NCBI RefSeq assembly: GCF_033095805.1
Contig: NZ_CP109901.1
Location: 1,612,001-1,676,000 of the forward strand
Direction of reading: 5' to 3'
Length of the DNA stretch: 64,000 nucleotides
Source of the DNA: Serratia sp. UGAL515B_01
Lineage (GTDB): Bacteria > Pseudomonadota > Gammaproteobacteria > Enterobacterales > Enterobacteriaceae
Part shown: positions 32,059-40,951 of the stretch, in pieces
How the letters are laid out: each line of letters starts with the position of its first letter
Position numbering within the stretch: position 1 is the first letter of the stretch
The notes under the pieces: model-generated
The model's database searches: none
Told to the model about the DNA's origin: nothing
What the model saw: only the letters and a program-made list of their open reading frames with translations
Translations under genes and position numbers: made by a program

Positions 32059-32087
32059 CAGGGTGATACGCTCATCGTATCGCCCTG
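32059..32087. terminator. Hairpin between convergent pepT and roxA
   Basis: CAGGGTGATACG pairs with CGTATCGCCCTG around a short CTCAT loop, with one G-T pair. T-runs are lacking, but the position between two 3' ends suggests a shared terminator. Confidence 0.5.
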
Positions 32088-32103
32088 CTGTATCTAACCA
32101 TTA

Positions 32104-33225
32104 TTAGTTGTTAAAATACCAATAACCGCTGTTGATAAGCGCTGTCAGCAAAGCCAGGAAGGAAGGGTCATCGACAGCATCTCCCAGCTTTTCTGCGGGC
32201 ACGATAAAGTTATTGCACAGTGCATCGAGCGCTTGCAGATGTTCGCTCTCAATCAGCTCGCCATTCACGAAGCATTGATCCCCAACGCGCAGTACGCGCA
32301 GGCCACCCAATCGTTGTAACGGTTCATCTTGTTGAAGCAGTTGATAGATCTCACCTGCCTGATAGGGCGGCTCCGGAGGAGCGATATCCAGTTCGTGGCG
32401 TGACTGCGAGATAAACTCACCAAACCAGTGCTGGAAGTGTTCAGGTTGCTGAACCAGATCCAGCATCATCTGGCGCAGGCTATCGACTTCATGAGGCAGG
32501 ATCAGGGCAGGATTGTCACGCAGAGTTATGTTTGGATCGCTGTAGCGATAGCCGCCGAGTTCCCGAGCTAATACGTAATCGGCAAAGCCGCTCACCAATT
32601 CGCGGCTATTTGGTGCGCGAAAACCTATGGAATAGTTAAGTGCATTCTCCAGCGAGTATCCTTCGTGTGGGAATCCCGGTGGGATATACAGAATATCGCC
32701 CGATTCCATCACTTCATCAATGATGGCATCAAAGGGAGCCACTTGAAGCAGGTCAGGGTGTGGACTGTGCTGTTTCATTGGCACTTTCTCACCCACGCGC
32801 CAACGGCGGCGGCCAGTTCCCTGGATGATGAATACATCATATTGATCAAGGTGCGGTCCGACGCCTCCGCCTGGTACTGAAAACGAAATCATCAGATCAT
32901 CCATGCGCCAGTCCGGCAGTTTGCGGAATGGGAGCATCAACGCTCTTGAAGCCTCATGCCAGTGATCAACGGCCTGAACCAGTAGTGACCAGTTGTTCTC
33001 AGCCAAATGGTCAAAACTCTCAAACGGGCCGTGTGCAACCTGCCAACGGCCTTCCTGATGGCTCACTAATCGACTATCTACTTCATTTTCCATTGCCAAT
33101 CCGGCCAACTCATCCGGAGAGATTGGGTCGATAAAATTATTAAAACCACGTTTGAGGATCACTGGACGCTTTTGCCAATAACGCTGCAAAAAGTCGTTCC
33201 AGTCCAAGTCTAATTGATAATCCAT
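32104..33225 (-). CDS. roxA: RoxA (YcfD), 50S protein L16 arginine hydroxylase
   Basis: Fe(II)/2-oxoglutarate oxygenase of the JmjC type, 373 residues, that hydroxylates an arginine of ribosomal protein L16. The metal triad is visible as His125 and Asp127 in GPHLDQYD and a distal histidine in PPGFPHEGYS (about 187). The C-terminal winged-helix region used for dimerisation is complete. Same position next to phoPQ and pepT as in E. coli. Confidence 0.94.
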   Translation of the reverse strand: MDYQLDLDWNDFLQRYWQKRPVILKRGFNNFIDPISPDELAGLAMENEVDSRLVSHQEGRWQVAHGPFESFDHLAENNWSLLVQAVDHWHEASRALMLPFRKLPDWRMDDLMISFSVPGGGVGPHLDQYDVFIIQGTGRRRWRVGEKVPMKQHSPHPDLLQVAPFDAIIDEVMESGDILYIPPGFPHEGYSLENALNYSIGFRAPNSRELVSGFADYVLARELGGYRYSDPNITLRDNPALILPHEVDSLRQMMLDLVQQPEHFQHWFGEFISQSRHELDIAPPEPPYQAGEIYQLLQQDEPLQRLGGLRVLRVGDQCFVNGELIESEHLQALDALCNNFIVPAEKLGDAVDDPSFLALLTALINSGYWYFNN

Positions 33226-33305
33226 TTTCTATTCCACAATAGAGTGAGCCAGAGAAGATTATAACGGAAATCAGGCTCACTTTAGTGGGGGTTGATCAAC
33301 AGAAT

Positions 33306-34772
33306 TTACTCGTGATGATGTTGATCGTGCTGACGTGCAAAAGTCACTTCCATGCGTGCACCGCCTAGCGGGCTGTCAGTGATAGTGATTTGTCCATCAT
33401 ATTGTTCGATGATATCTGCGGCGACCGAAAGACCAATGCCTTGACCAGGACGGAGGGTATCAACGCGTTGACCGCGCTGAAAAATCAGTTCACGTTTGCT
33501 TTTTGGGATACCAGGACCGTCATCATCAATCACTATAGTCAGATATTTGTTTGAATGTAACGAGGTGACTTCAACAAACTCCAGGCAATATTTGCAGGCG
33601 TTCTCCAAAACGTTGCCCATTACCTCCATAAAATCGTTCTTCTCGCCTATAAACGTCAATTCAGGTGAAATATCGAGAGTAATCACGACCCCTTTACGTT
33701 GATAAACTTTATTTAATGCAACACACAGACTATCAAGCAGGGCTGAAACAGAATGAACTTCCCGCTTCAGTACCGTCTGGCCAGAGTTGAAACTGGCTCG
33801 GTGGAGATAATAGCCAATTTGTTGTGAGATCCGACCGATCTGTTCGAGCATGATCGGCTCGGCTTCTTCGATCGTGGTCTGTTTGCCAGAACGTAGCGAT
33901 CGCAGAGTGGTTTGCAATACAGCCAGCGGGGTTTTCAGGCTGTGAGTCAGGTCCGACAGCGTTGTGCTGTATTTGGTATATCGCTGGCGTTCATTACGTA
34001 CCAGAATGTTGAGGTTACGTACTAAGCTCCGTAGTTCACAGGGAGGGTTTTCATCAAGCTGCTCGCGCTCGCCATTTTCCAACTGCCTGACTTGTGCCAC
34101 CAGTGTTTTGATGGGATGCAGACTCCAATAGGCGGCCAGCCATAACAAGGGCACGACCAGCAGTAGGTTGGCGAGTAACACGTAGCTGAACCACTCCCAG
34201 ACTACGCCGGAGCGCTGTAGTTCCTGTGGGATGCTGTCAACTACGACAATGGTGAGAGCGGGTAAGCTTGCCGTTGCGGCATAGGTATTGACGGCGACCG
34301 AGTGGGTCAGGGCATTTTGGTCATTATCGTCATAGTGTTTAAGCTGGTTTTGTGCTGCGGGGTTATCACCTAAAACCTGGCTACTGGTACGAGTATCGGT
34401 ATCGATCTCATAAAAACCCGATCCTTCGAGCCATTTTTTCTGAATGTGTTTTTCCAGTTCAGGCACGGAACGCTGGCTCCATAACAGCTTCCCTTTATCA
34501 TCGTAGATAAAAACCAGCGTTGGCGTGTTGATATCAAACTCGGTGGGGATAGTAATGGTCAGCTTTTGGTCTTTCCACTGCGCCAGGCTAAAGAATAGAT
34601 TGCTCTCACCGCGTAGTAGACGGAAAGATGTTTTATCAAAACTGACGCTATATCCCACAACCGCCACAAACCCATAGGAGAGTGACAGGGCCAGGATGAC
34701 CCCAGCTGTCGCCATTAAGAAACGAGCGCGTAGTGAAAAGGGCTTTTTAACTTTTTTGAACATAACGTTCAC
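33306..34772 (-). CDS. phoQ: PhoQ sensor histidine kinase
   Basis: Inner-membrane sensor of low Mg2+, acid and cationic peptides; it phosphorylates PhoP. The 488-residue protein has TM1 near residues 17-40, a periplasmic PAS-like domain, TM2 near 195-218, a HAMP domain, the H-box [13 protein letters not shown] and the ATPase motifs NACKYCLEF and DDGPGIP. The membrane-facing acidic cluster that reads EDDDDAE in E. coli is reduced here to about YDDNDQNA. Its ATG overlaps the phoP stop (ATGA); a second ATG three codons in is also possible. Confidence 0.96.
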   Translation of the reverse strand: MNVMFKKVKKPFSLRARFLMATAGVILALSLSYGFVAVVGYSVSFDKTSFRLLRGESNLFFSLAQWKDQKLTITIPTEFDINTPTLVFIYDDKGKLLWSQRSVPELEKHIQKKWLEGSGFYEIDTDTRTSSQVLGDNPAAQNQLKHYDDNDQNALTHSVAVNTYAATASLPALTIVVVDSIPQELQRSGVVWEWFSYVLLANLLLVVPLLWLAAYWSLHPIKTLVAQVRQLENGEREQLDENPPCELRSLVRNLNILVRNERQRYTKYSTTLSDLTHSLKTPLAVLQTTLRSLRSGKQTTIEEAEPIMLEQIGRISQQIGYYLHRASFNSGQTVLKREVHSVSALLDSLCVALNKVYQRKGVVITLDISPELTFIGEKNDFMEVMGNVLENACKYCLEFVEVTSLHSNKYLTIVIDDDGPGIPKSKRELIFQRGQRVDTLRPGQGIGLSVAADIIEQYDGQITITDSPLGGARMEVTFARQHDQHHHE

Positions 34773-35440
34773 TTAATATCGAAACGATAACCTTGCCCAC
34801 GCACGGTTGTAATGACGTCCTGCGGGTATTCGGCCTGCATTTTTTTACGAAGACGGCCCATTAACACGTCAATGGTATGACTTTCGCGCAGTTCTGCATC
34901 CGGGTAAAGTTGCAGCATCAGAGAATCTTTGCTCACCACTTTACCTGCGTTACGGATCAGTGTCTCAATAATTGTGTATTCAAATGCCGTCAGTTTGATT
35001 TGCTGCTCGTTTACGCTGAGCTCACGACGCGAAAGGTCGATCTGGAATGGTGGCAGAACGATCACTTGTGACGCCAAGCCACTGTTGCGACGCATCAGGG
35101 CTTGCATACGGGCAATGACTTCCTCCAGATGGAACGGTTTGGTCACGTAATCATCGGCACCTGCTTCCAGCACGGCGACTTTATCCTGCCAGCTTTCACG
35201 GGCCGTTAAGACCAGAATAGGTAACCTCATCTGATTAGCCCTCCAGCGTCGGATAAGGCTTAGGCCATCTTCACCAGGCAAACCCAGATCGACAATAGCG
35301 ATATCAGGTGCATGTTCTTGCAGGAAGTAGTCAGCCTCTTTGGCGTCTTCTGCGGCATCAACCTGGTGCCCCATTTCGCGCATTTGTACAGAGAGGTGGT
35401 GACGCAGCAAACCATTATCTTCTACAACCAATACTCTCAT
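34769..35440 (-). CDS. phoP: PhoP response regulator
   Basis: OmpR-type regulator of 223 residues. The phosphate acceptor is Asp51 in [13 protein letters not shown], with the acidic pair VEDN at residues 7-10 and Lys in VTKPFH. The C-terminal winged helix contains the recognition helix near [15 protein letters not shown]. It is cotranscribed with phoQ (4-bp overlap). Two consensus PhoP boxes upstream indicate positive autoregulation. Confidence 0.97.
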   Translation of the reverse strand: MRVLVVEDNGLLRHHLSVQMREMGHQVDAAEDAKEADYFLQEHAPDIAIVDLGLPGEDGLSLIRRWRANQMRLPILVLTARESWQDKVAVLEAGADDYVTKPFHLEEVIARMQALMRRNSGLASQVIVLPPFQIDLSRRELSVNEQQIKLTAFEYTIIETLIRNAGKVVSKDSLMLQLYPDAELRESHTIDVLMGRLRKKMQAEYPQDVITTVRGQGYRFDIK

Positions 35441-35714
35441 GGGAAAGACTCCTGTTAACGCACGGGCTAAACATCATTCAACCGCGCCTAGGGTTACACA
35501 CTTTGCGGTACGCAAAAGATAACGGCTGGGTTACTGATAATGAATCAGCTTAGTTGTTTAAGTTAATAGTATGGTAAATAGGCCATTTTTCTGCAACAAA
35601 GTATCGTATAATCAGCATTATTACATACAATACGCTAAGTAACTCAAGTTGTAATAAACAGCAGAGAACAAAAAACGGTCAACTTGAGGTATGTTATGTA
35701 GTAGAGGTGTGTTG

Positions 35715-35749
35715 ATTATCGTCAGTCTGTAATAAACACAGGATAAACA
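35715..35749 (-). promoter_or_regulatory. PhoP-dependent promoter of phoPQ
   Basis: On the minus strand TGTTTA-TCCTG-TGTTTA (35733-35749) is a perfect direct-repeat PhoP box. Twelve bases downstream lies GATAAT (35715-35720), a good -10, with the box standing in for the -35 element, the classic architecture of PhoP-activated promoters. The start would be near 35708, about 268 bases ahead of phoP. Confidence 0.85.
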
Positions 35750-35763
35750 GGGCGAAAGCAAAG

Positions 35764-35780
35764 GTAAACCAAAGTTAAAC
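35764..35780 (-). promoter_or_regulatory. Second, upstream PhoP box
   Basis: TGTTTA-ACTTT-GGTTTA on the minus strand is another consensus PhoP box, centred 31 bp (three helical turns) upstream of the promoter-proximal box and in the same orientation. Confidence 0.8.
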
Positions 35781-35832
35781 AATGGTGAGTGTGGTGTAAG
35801 TGTAAGTAGAAACATTTTTAACCGCTAGTAAT

Positions 35833-35856
35833 ACAGGCCCGAAATGTTGGGCCTGT
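35833..35856. terminator. Terminator after the dehydrogenase operon
   Basis: ACAGGCCC and GGGCCTGT form a perfect 8-bp stem around GAAATGTT, just past the stop of the cytochrome gene. It insulates phoPQ from the operon upstream. Confidence 0.7.
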
Positions 35857-35864
35857 CGATGATA

Positions 35865-37157
35865 TTACGGTGAAGCCGTTTTGTTAGCACCGTCCTCCCG
35901 TATTTTTTTGACTTGGTCGGTTTTGACCTGTGCAGCGTTATTTCCCCAACTGTTTCGCACAAAATTAGCGATCTGGGCTACTTGCTCATCACTTAAACGC
36001 CAACCGAAGTCTGGCATGGTCAGTCCGGTAGGCGCGCTGGCAGTTATTGGGGTGCGTGAACCATGGAGAATAATACTGATAACCGAAGAAGGATCTTCTG
36101 ATAGTAAGGCTGGGTTACGGGCCAACTGTGGAAAGGTGTTGCCATAACCCTGACCATCACTACGGTGGCATGCGGCGCAGTTATCAAGATAAGCTTGTCC
36201 ACCGGGATTGCCTTTATCGGTGGTGTACAGCGTTGACGGCGGCGCAGTAGCATGAAGCGGTTTTTTCACATTACTTTCACTTTCCGCTGGCAGTGATTTT
36301 AGATAAACGGCTATTGACCGTAAATCCTCATCGCTGAGATGCTGTGTGCTGTTTTGTATTACGTCAACCATGGAGCCGAAGGCGGAAAACTTCTCGGTAT
36401 GACCGGTTTTCAGGAAGAGAGTCAGATCTTTTTCGCTCCAGGCACCTAATCCAGTGAGCGTGTCGCCTCGCAGATTGGGTGCATGCCAACCTTCGAGCGT
36501 TCCACCACTCAGGTAGGTTTTATCCATCTCATTCAGCGCTTTTTCTTGGAAACCGATGCCGCGTGGCGTATGGCAGGTGCCACAATGCCCCAACCCTTGC
36601 ACCAGGTAGGCACCACGATCCCATTGTTGCCCTCGGCTTGCCTTGGGCTGATACACCCCGCCTTCAAGAAACAGACTATTCCATATCGCCAATGGCCAAC
36701 GAATACTCAGTGGCCACGGAATGTCACTATGCAGGTTTTTTTGCGTTACAGGCGTGACCCGGTGCATGAAGTAGAGGTACAAATCACGGATGTCATCATC
36801 ACTGATCTTGGCAAAAGAGGGATAAGGCATTGCCGGGTACAATCGTCTGCCATCGCGGGCCACACCTTTACGTAGCGCATCGGCAAATTCTTGCAGATTG
36901 TATTCACCGATGCCTGTCTTCTGGTCAGGGGTAATATTGGTAGAATAAATCGCGCCAACGGGCGTGGTCATCTTAAGGCCACCAGCAAATGCTGTACCGT
37001 TTGGTGATGTATGGCATGCGGCACAGTCACCGGCGCGAGCTAGGTATTCACCATGTGTGACGTGCGTGACTAACGTGGTGTCTTCTGCGGCTAACGTGTT
37101 GGTACTCAATACCAGTAAAGCCAGCAGTGAGGGGGACAATATTTTCATTATTTTCAC
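35865..37157 (-). CDS. Triheme cytochrome c subunit of membrane-bound gluconate-type dehydrogenase
   Basis: Periplasmic, membrane-attached electron-transfer subunit of 430 residues. A signal peptide ends near NTLA (about residue 23). Three CxxCH haem sites are present: CAACH at 45-49, CGTCH at 192-196 and CAACH at 327-331. This matches the third subunit of flavoprotein-cytochrome c complexes (gluconate, 2-ketogluconate or sorbitol dehydrogenase) that pass electrons to ubiquinone. It follows the flavoprotein gene by 9 bp; the operon order small subunit, flavoprotein, cytochrome is that of known gluconate 2-dehydrogenases in Erwinia-like bacteria. Confidence 0.88.
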   Translation of the reverse strand: MKIMKILSPSLLALLVLSTNTLAAEDTTLVTHVTHGEYLARAGDCAACHTSPNGTAFAGGLKMTTPVGAIYSTNITPDQKTGIGEYNLQEFADALRKGVARDGRRLYPAMPYPSFAKISDDDIRDLYLYFMHRVTPVTQKNLHSDIPWPLSIRWPLAIWNSLFLEGGVYQPKASRGQQWDRGAYLVQGLGHCGTCHTPRGIGFQEKALNEMDKTYLSGGTLEGWHAPNLRGDTLTGLGAWSEKDLTLFLKTGHTEKFSAFGSMVDVIQNSTQHLSDEDLRSIAVYLKSLPAESESNVKKPLHATAPPSTLYTTDKGNPGGQAYLDNCAACHRSDGQGYGNTFPQLARNPALLSEDPSSVISIILHGSRTPITASAPTGLTMPDFGWRLSDEQVAQIANFVRNSWGNNAAQVKTDQVKKIREDGANKTASP

Positions 37158-37166
37158 CTAACGCGA

Positions 37167-38945
37167 TCAAGCCTGAACTAACGGGCCGGGATTTTTCAGA
37201 TACTGATTACAGATGGCCTCCGCAGAATAATAAGCTAACGCTCCTACGATACCTGTTGGGTTATAAGCAAGGTTTTGTGGGAAGGCACAAGCTCCGGTGA
37301 CAAACACGTTATGTACATCCCAACATTGAAGGTACTTGTTAACTACGCTGTTTTTGGGGTTATCCCCAGTGATTGCACCGCCTGTAGTGTGGGTTGACTG
37401 GTACGGGCGTACATCATAATGCGAACCGTCTCCCATCACTGAAATTGCCATCTGCTGGGGATCCATCACCTTGGCAATATCCGCCATTTTGTTGGTAATG
37501 TGCTGCGTCATTTTAATTTCATTGCCTTTCCAGTCGAAGGTCATGCGCAACAGCGGTAGGCCATATGCATCCTGGTAGGTAGGATCGAGATCGAGGTAGC
37601 AGTCGCGATATGGCATAACCGATCCTTCAGAACCTATGCTCATCGAGTGCAGATAGTTATCTTTGATGCCTTGCTTCCAGCCGCTGCCCCAGGTTGGAGA
37701 ACCGGGCGGTAATGGCATTTGTTGAATTGGCCGCCCACCAGAACGCGTTGCCGAGATATATGCTCCACCAATGAACCCTAACCCGTGGTGGTCGAAATTT
37801 TCCGCGTTCAGATCGTCAATCACTGTGCCTGCGGCACCGGCACCAATAAACGGGTTGAAGTAGGTATCTTTATTGTAAAACAGAGAGATATTACTGTTCA
37901 TTTGATAGGCGTAGTTTTTGCCTACCACCCCTTCACCGGTAATTGGGTCATAAGGTTTACCGATGCCGGAGAGTAACAGCAAACGCACATTATGCAGTTG
38001 GAAAGCGCAGAGAATAACCAGATCTGCCGGTTGCTCAATCTGTTGTCCCTGAGCATTGATGTAGGTTACGCCAGTGGCTTTTTTGCCACTGCTGTCCATG
38101 TTGACCTTGATGACCTGTGACTGGGTGCGTAACTCAAAGTTTTTACGCTTCATCAGCACCGGTATGATGGTGGTTTGTGGTGAAGCTTTAGAGTACATAA
38201 AGCAGCCGAAGCGTTCACAGTAACCGCAGAAATTGCAAGGGCCCATTTGTACACCATAAGTATTGGTGTAAGGCTCGGAGCAGTTGGCTGCTGGAATGCT
38301 GAAAGGATGATAGCCTAGCGATTCTGCTGCTTGGCCGAACAGTGAACCAGAATAGAGCTGCTTCAGTGGGGGAGTGGGGTATTCGCTGCTTCGCAAGCCT
38401 TCGAACGGGTTACCACCTTTGACGATTTTTCCATTAAGATTACCCGCTTTGCCTGCGGTACCGCATACTTTTTCAAACTTATCGAAGTAGGGCTCCAGCT
38501 CGGTGTAGCTGACAGGATAATCTTGTAACAGCATACCTTCGGGTACCCATTTATCTCCGTATTTTTCCGTCACTGTAGTACGCATTTTTAGATCGGCAGG
38601 TAAGGCACGCCAGTGCATACCATTCCAGTGCGACCCGGCACCGCCTACGCCGTTGCCTAGCAGAAAAGAGCCGTGTTGGCGGTAAGGTACGGCAAAGTCT
38701 GCAGGGGTATGGCGTACTGTGACCGTTTCGTGGGCCAGTTCCTGCATCAACTTCAAGCGGATACCATAAGTTAGTTCGTCGGCGATACGTGGGTAGGAGA
38801 AGTCAGGATAGGTATCACGTTGTTCACCACGTTCTAGTGCCAACACATTTAGACCTGCCGCTGTCAATTCCACACTCATAATTGCACCGGTCCAGCCAAA
38901 CCCAACAATCACCACATCTACCGAGGGTTTTTTGATAGTGCTCAT
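37167..38945 (-). CDS. GMC-family flavoprotein subunit, gluconate 2-dehydrogenase type
   Basis: Catalytic FAD subunit of 592 residues, oxidising a sugar or sugar acid on the periplasmic side. The FAD motif GFGWTG is at residues 15-20. A cysteine cluster CNFCGYCERFGC (Cys237, 240, 243, 248) is typical of this subfamily and holds an Fe-S cluster in the related fructose dehydrogenase. C-terminal active-site histidine region HTTGGAITGDNPKNSV is present. No signal peptide of its own: it is probably carried out by the Tat signal of the small subunit encoded just upstream, directly abutting at 38946. Gluconate is the most likely substrate, by family and gene order. Confidence 0.85.
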   Translation of the reverse strand: MSTIKKPSVDVVIVGFGWTGAIMSVELTAAGLNVLALERGEQRDTYPDFSYPRIADELTYGIRLKLMQELAHETVTVRHTPADFAVPYRQHGSFLLGNGVGGAGSHWNGMHWRALPADLKMRTTVTEKYGDKWVPEGMLLQDYPVSYTELEPYFDKFEKVCGTAGKAGNLNGKIVKGGNPFEGLRSSEYPTPPLKQLYSGSLFGQAAESLGYHPFSIPAANCSEPYTNTYGVQMGPCNFCGYCERFGCFMYSKASPQTTIIPVLMKRKNFELRTQSQVIKVNMDSSGKKATGVTYINAQGQQIEQPADLVILCAFQLHNVRLLLLSGIGKPYDPITGEGVVGKNYAYQMNSNISLFYNKDTYFNPFIGAGAAGTVIDDLNAENFDHHGLGFIGGAYISATRSGGRPIQQMPLPPGSPTWGSGWKQGIKDNYLHSMSIGSEGSVMPYRDCYLDLDPTYQDAYGLPLLRMTFDWKGNEIKMTQHITNKMADIAKVMDPQQMAISVMGDGSHYDVRPYQSTHTTGGAITGDNPKNSVVNKYLQCWDVHNVFVTGACAFPQNLAYNPTGIVGALAYYSAEAICNQYLKNPGPLVQA

Positions 38946-39665
38946 TTATGTATTCCTTTTGCTGGAGATACTTACCGGGCCGAGTGGATAAGCCTGATTG
39001 GGGTGATTAACCCAATCGGTAAAATCAGCCCGAGCACCAGGGAAACCAATCAGTTTCCATGAAGCCATTGACTGGTTTCCACCGTGGAGCGGATCGGCCA
39101 GATAACCCTCTTTGGTGTTTTGCAGCAGTTGGGCAAAAAATGCCTTACCCGGTAGCGCATCACAGTCCAATTCTCCTTTTTCAAGCGCCGTCAGGATTTG
39201 TTCTTGTTGGCTATGTTCTAGGTCGGCAAAAACTTTTTGATACTGCTGGTGGCAATGTGTATTGAGCTCACGGATACAAATGCGATAGGTATCACGTGGC
39301 GTGAGCTTTGACTGATAACCCAGCTCAAGTGGGGAAGGGATAAACGGAGGATGCATATACCACAAACCGCCATGGCCATAAGGTGTCTCCATCTGTTTGT
39401 CAATAAACACGGGTACGGCTTCTTCGATAGCCCCAGGCCCATGATTATCGCTAGGGATCAGGCGATCGCAGGCTGCGAGCAAAAAACGCCATTCGTCATT
39501 ATTAAAATAAATGGGGACATAGTGAGAAGTGACGCCCGCAGCGGATGCTTTTGGTGCTGCCAGCGTTAAAACACCCGTCGTACCTGCCGCAGCCAACGGG
39601 ATTAACGCCAACGTTTTCTTTAAAAAGCTGCGCCGTGGCGGCGTTGGGGGATGCTGTTGCGACAT
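38946..39665 (-). CDS. Small (gamma) subunit of gluconate-type dehydrogenase, Tat-exported
   Basis: A 239-residue subunit of the gluconate 2-dehydrogenase subunit 3 family. The N terminus holds a twin-arginine signal (PRRSFLKKTLALIPLAAAG) followed by a cut region near PKASA at about residue 41. The rest carries the family segment YVPIYFNNDEWRFLLAACDR. It exports the cofactor-loaded flavoprotein by hitch-hiking. First gene of a three-gene operon; the promoter must lie in 39666-39995. Confidence 0.88.
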   Translation of the reverse strand: MSQQHPPTPPRRSFLKKTLALIPLAAAGTTGVLTLAAPKASAAGVTSHYVPIYFNNDEWRFLLAACDRLIPSDNHGPGAIEEAVPVFIDKQMETPYGHGGLWYMHPPFIPSPLELGYQSKLTPRDTYRICIRELNTHCHQQYQKVFADLEHSQQEQILTALEKGELDCDALPGKAFFAQLLQNTKEGYLADPLHGGNQSMASWKLIGFPGARADFTDWVNHPNQAYPLGPVSISSKRNT

Positions 39666-39856
39666 ATTACACCTCGAATATGTTCCACATGGACATCCAT
39701 GTATTAGAACGTTTGTGCAAAAAAGTGGCCAGAAACGGTTGAAGAGCCCAAACCACTAATAATTAGCAAGCTACTGGTATGGTGATGTGAGTCTAAACTC
39801 GTAGTGGGGAACAAACAATAAAGCATCTGTTTCAAAACATTTTATTCACATGTTTA

Positions 39857-39870
39857 TTGATTGAGATCAT
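39857..39870. promoter_or_regulatory. FNR-like site upstream of the dehydrogenase operon
   Basis: TTGATTGAGATCAT matches 13 of the 14 positions as TTGAT-N4-ATCAA with one mismatch. It lies about 190 bp ahead of the small-subunit gene in a 330-bp gap where I see no other element. Oxygen control would suit a respiratory oxidase-linked enzyme. Confidence 0.4.
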
Positions 39871-40036
39871 TACGGTAACAAGTGGTAATCAAGCAGAGAT
39901 TTTTGACAAGGCACAAGGAATAACGACGGGCATTATTAAGGCGTTTATTCATTTACTCATCGGGTAACCGGAGTTTGCACGCTGGTGGAACTTTAGGCTG
40001 TGTCCCTTAACTGTCTGTGGTGCCGTCGCAGACCCA

Positions 40037-40353
40037 AATACCAAATGCCTGAAATCGGCTGGTTGTAATTTGCGACCTATTTTTTGTGCCTGCCAGTGGT
40101 GCTTTGGTCATGCAGTCATCAAGGGAAAGACATGACCAATCGTTACGGGACAATTCCAGACCATTTTGCCAAAAGCGATCGAAAACACCGGCAGCAGTCC
40201 ATGCCTGGAAGCGACGATGCGCAGAACGGGAGGAACATATTCCTGTTGTCTTAAGCGTACTCAATTGGCATCCAGTGCGTAAGACGAAGAAAGTGGCATT
40301 CATTGCTGCCAGATTATCGACTCACCGACGGTGGTACCCCAAGGGGGGATGAG
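40037..40353 (-). pseudogene. IS5-family (IS427-like) transposase, N-terminal remnant
   Basis: The frame MNATFFVLRTGCQ, then CSSRSAHRRFQAWTAAGVFD and LDDCMTKAPLAGTKN is characteristic of the N-terminal half of IS427-group transposases. It breaks off and joins directly to the left terminal repeat, having lost the DDE catalytic half. Upstream coding (toward 40353) has a stop before the family start region. Confidence 0.75.
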
Positions 40354-40951
40354 TTTGATGAGTGTGGAATAACGGTTCTATGGGTGCCCATAATTCATCA
40401 GAGATTAACCCATACGTTTTCATATTCAGTTGGTATTGGTTTTTTATTGTGTTATAGAAAAATCCCATTGGAATATATTCTAATCCTGACTCATGACCAA
40501 ATTTGCCAATAATGAAAAGTAGCTAACTTCATATTATTTTCCCGACAATAAGCGGATTGGGAAAGTCCGCTCTTTCTCCAGTGTTCAATATGCTGATTTT
40601 TTCATCTTTATTGTATTGTATGGCCTATTCTCAGGCTTGTTATTCAATGTCGAAAATAATGAAAGGGTTTATTAGCTGCTACAATGTGAGTTGCACGAAT
40701 TTTTACTTCTGATAGTATTGTTCTGTCCGGTAAACATCCCTCTTATCGGACACCTAACCTGAAGTGGCTGGTGGCAAAAAATTGGCGGATTGTTGCTTAC
40801 AACCTCATGACATGGTTGGTCCGCAGAACTGTCAACTTTTCACGTCCTGTTGATCTGCATGACAAAAGCATCGGAGCCTTCATCGAAAAGTATATGTTCT
40901 ACTAATTTAATTTTTTATCAAAAAATTCATATTTTGAGAGACATCATTTAA
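40354..40951. other. Non-coding spacer upstream of the autotransporter
   Basis: About 600 bp without a supported gene. A hairpin AGCGGA/TCCGCT lies near 40553-40573. It must hold the autotransporter promoter; long AT-rich tracts at 40600-40720 and 40900-40950 are candidates, but no hexamer pair is convincing. A weak GAGAG precedes the ATG at 40952. Confidence 0.45.
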
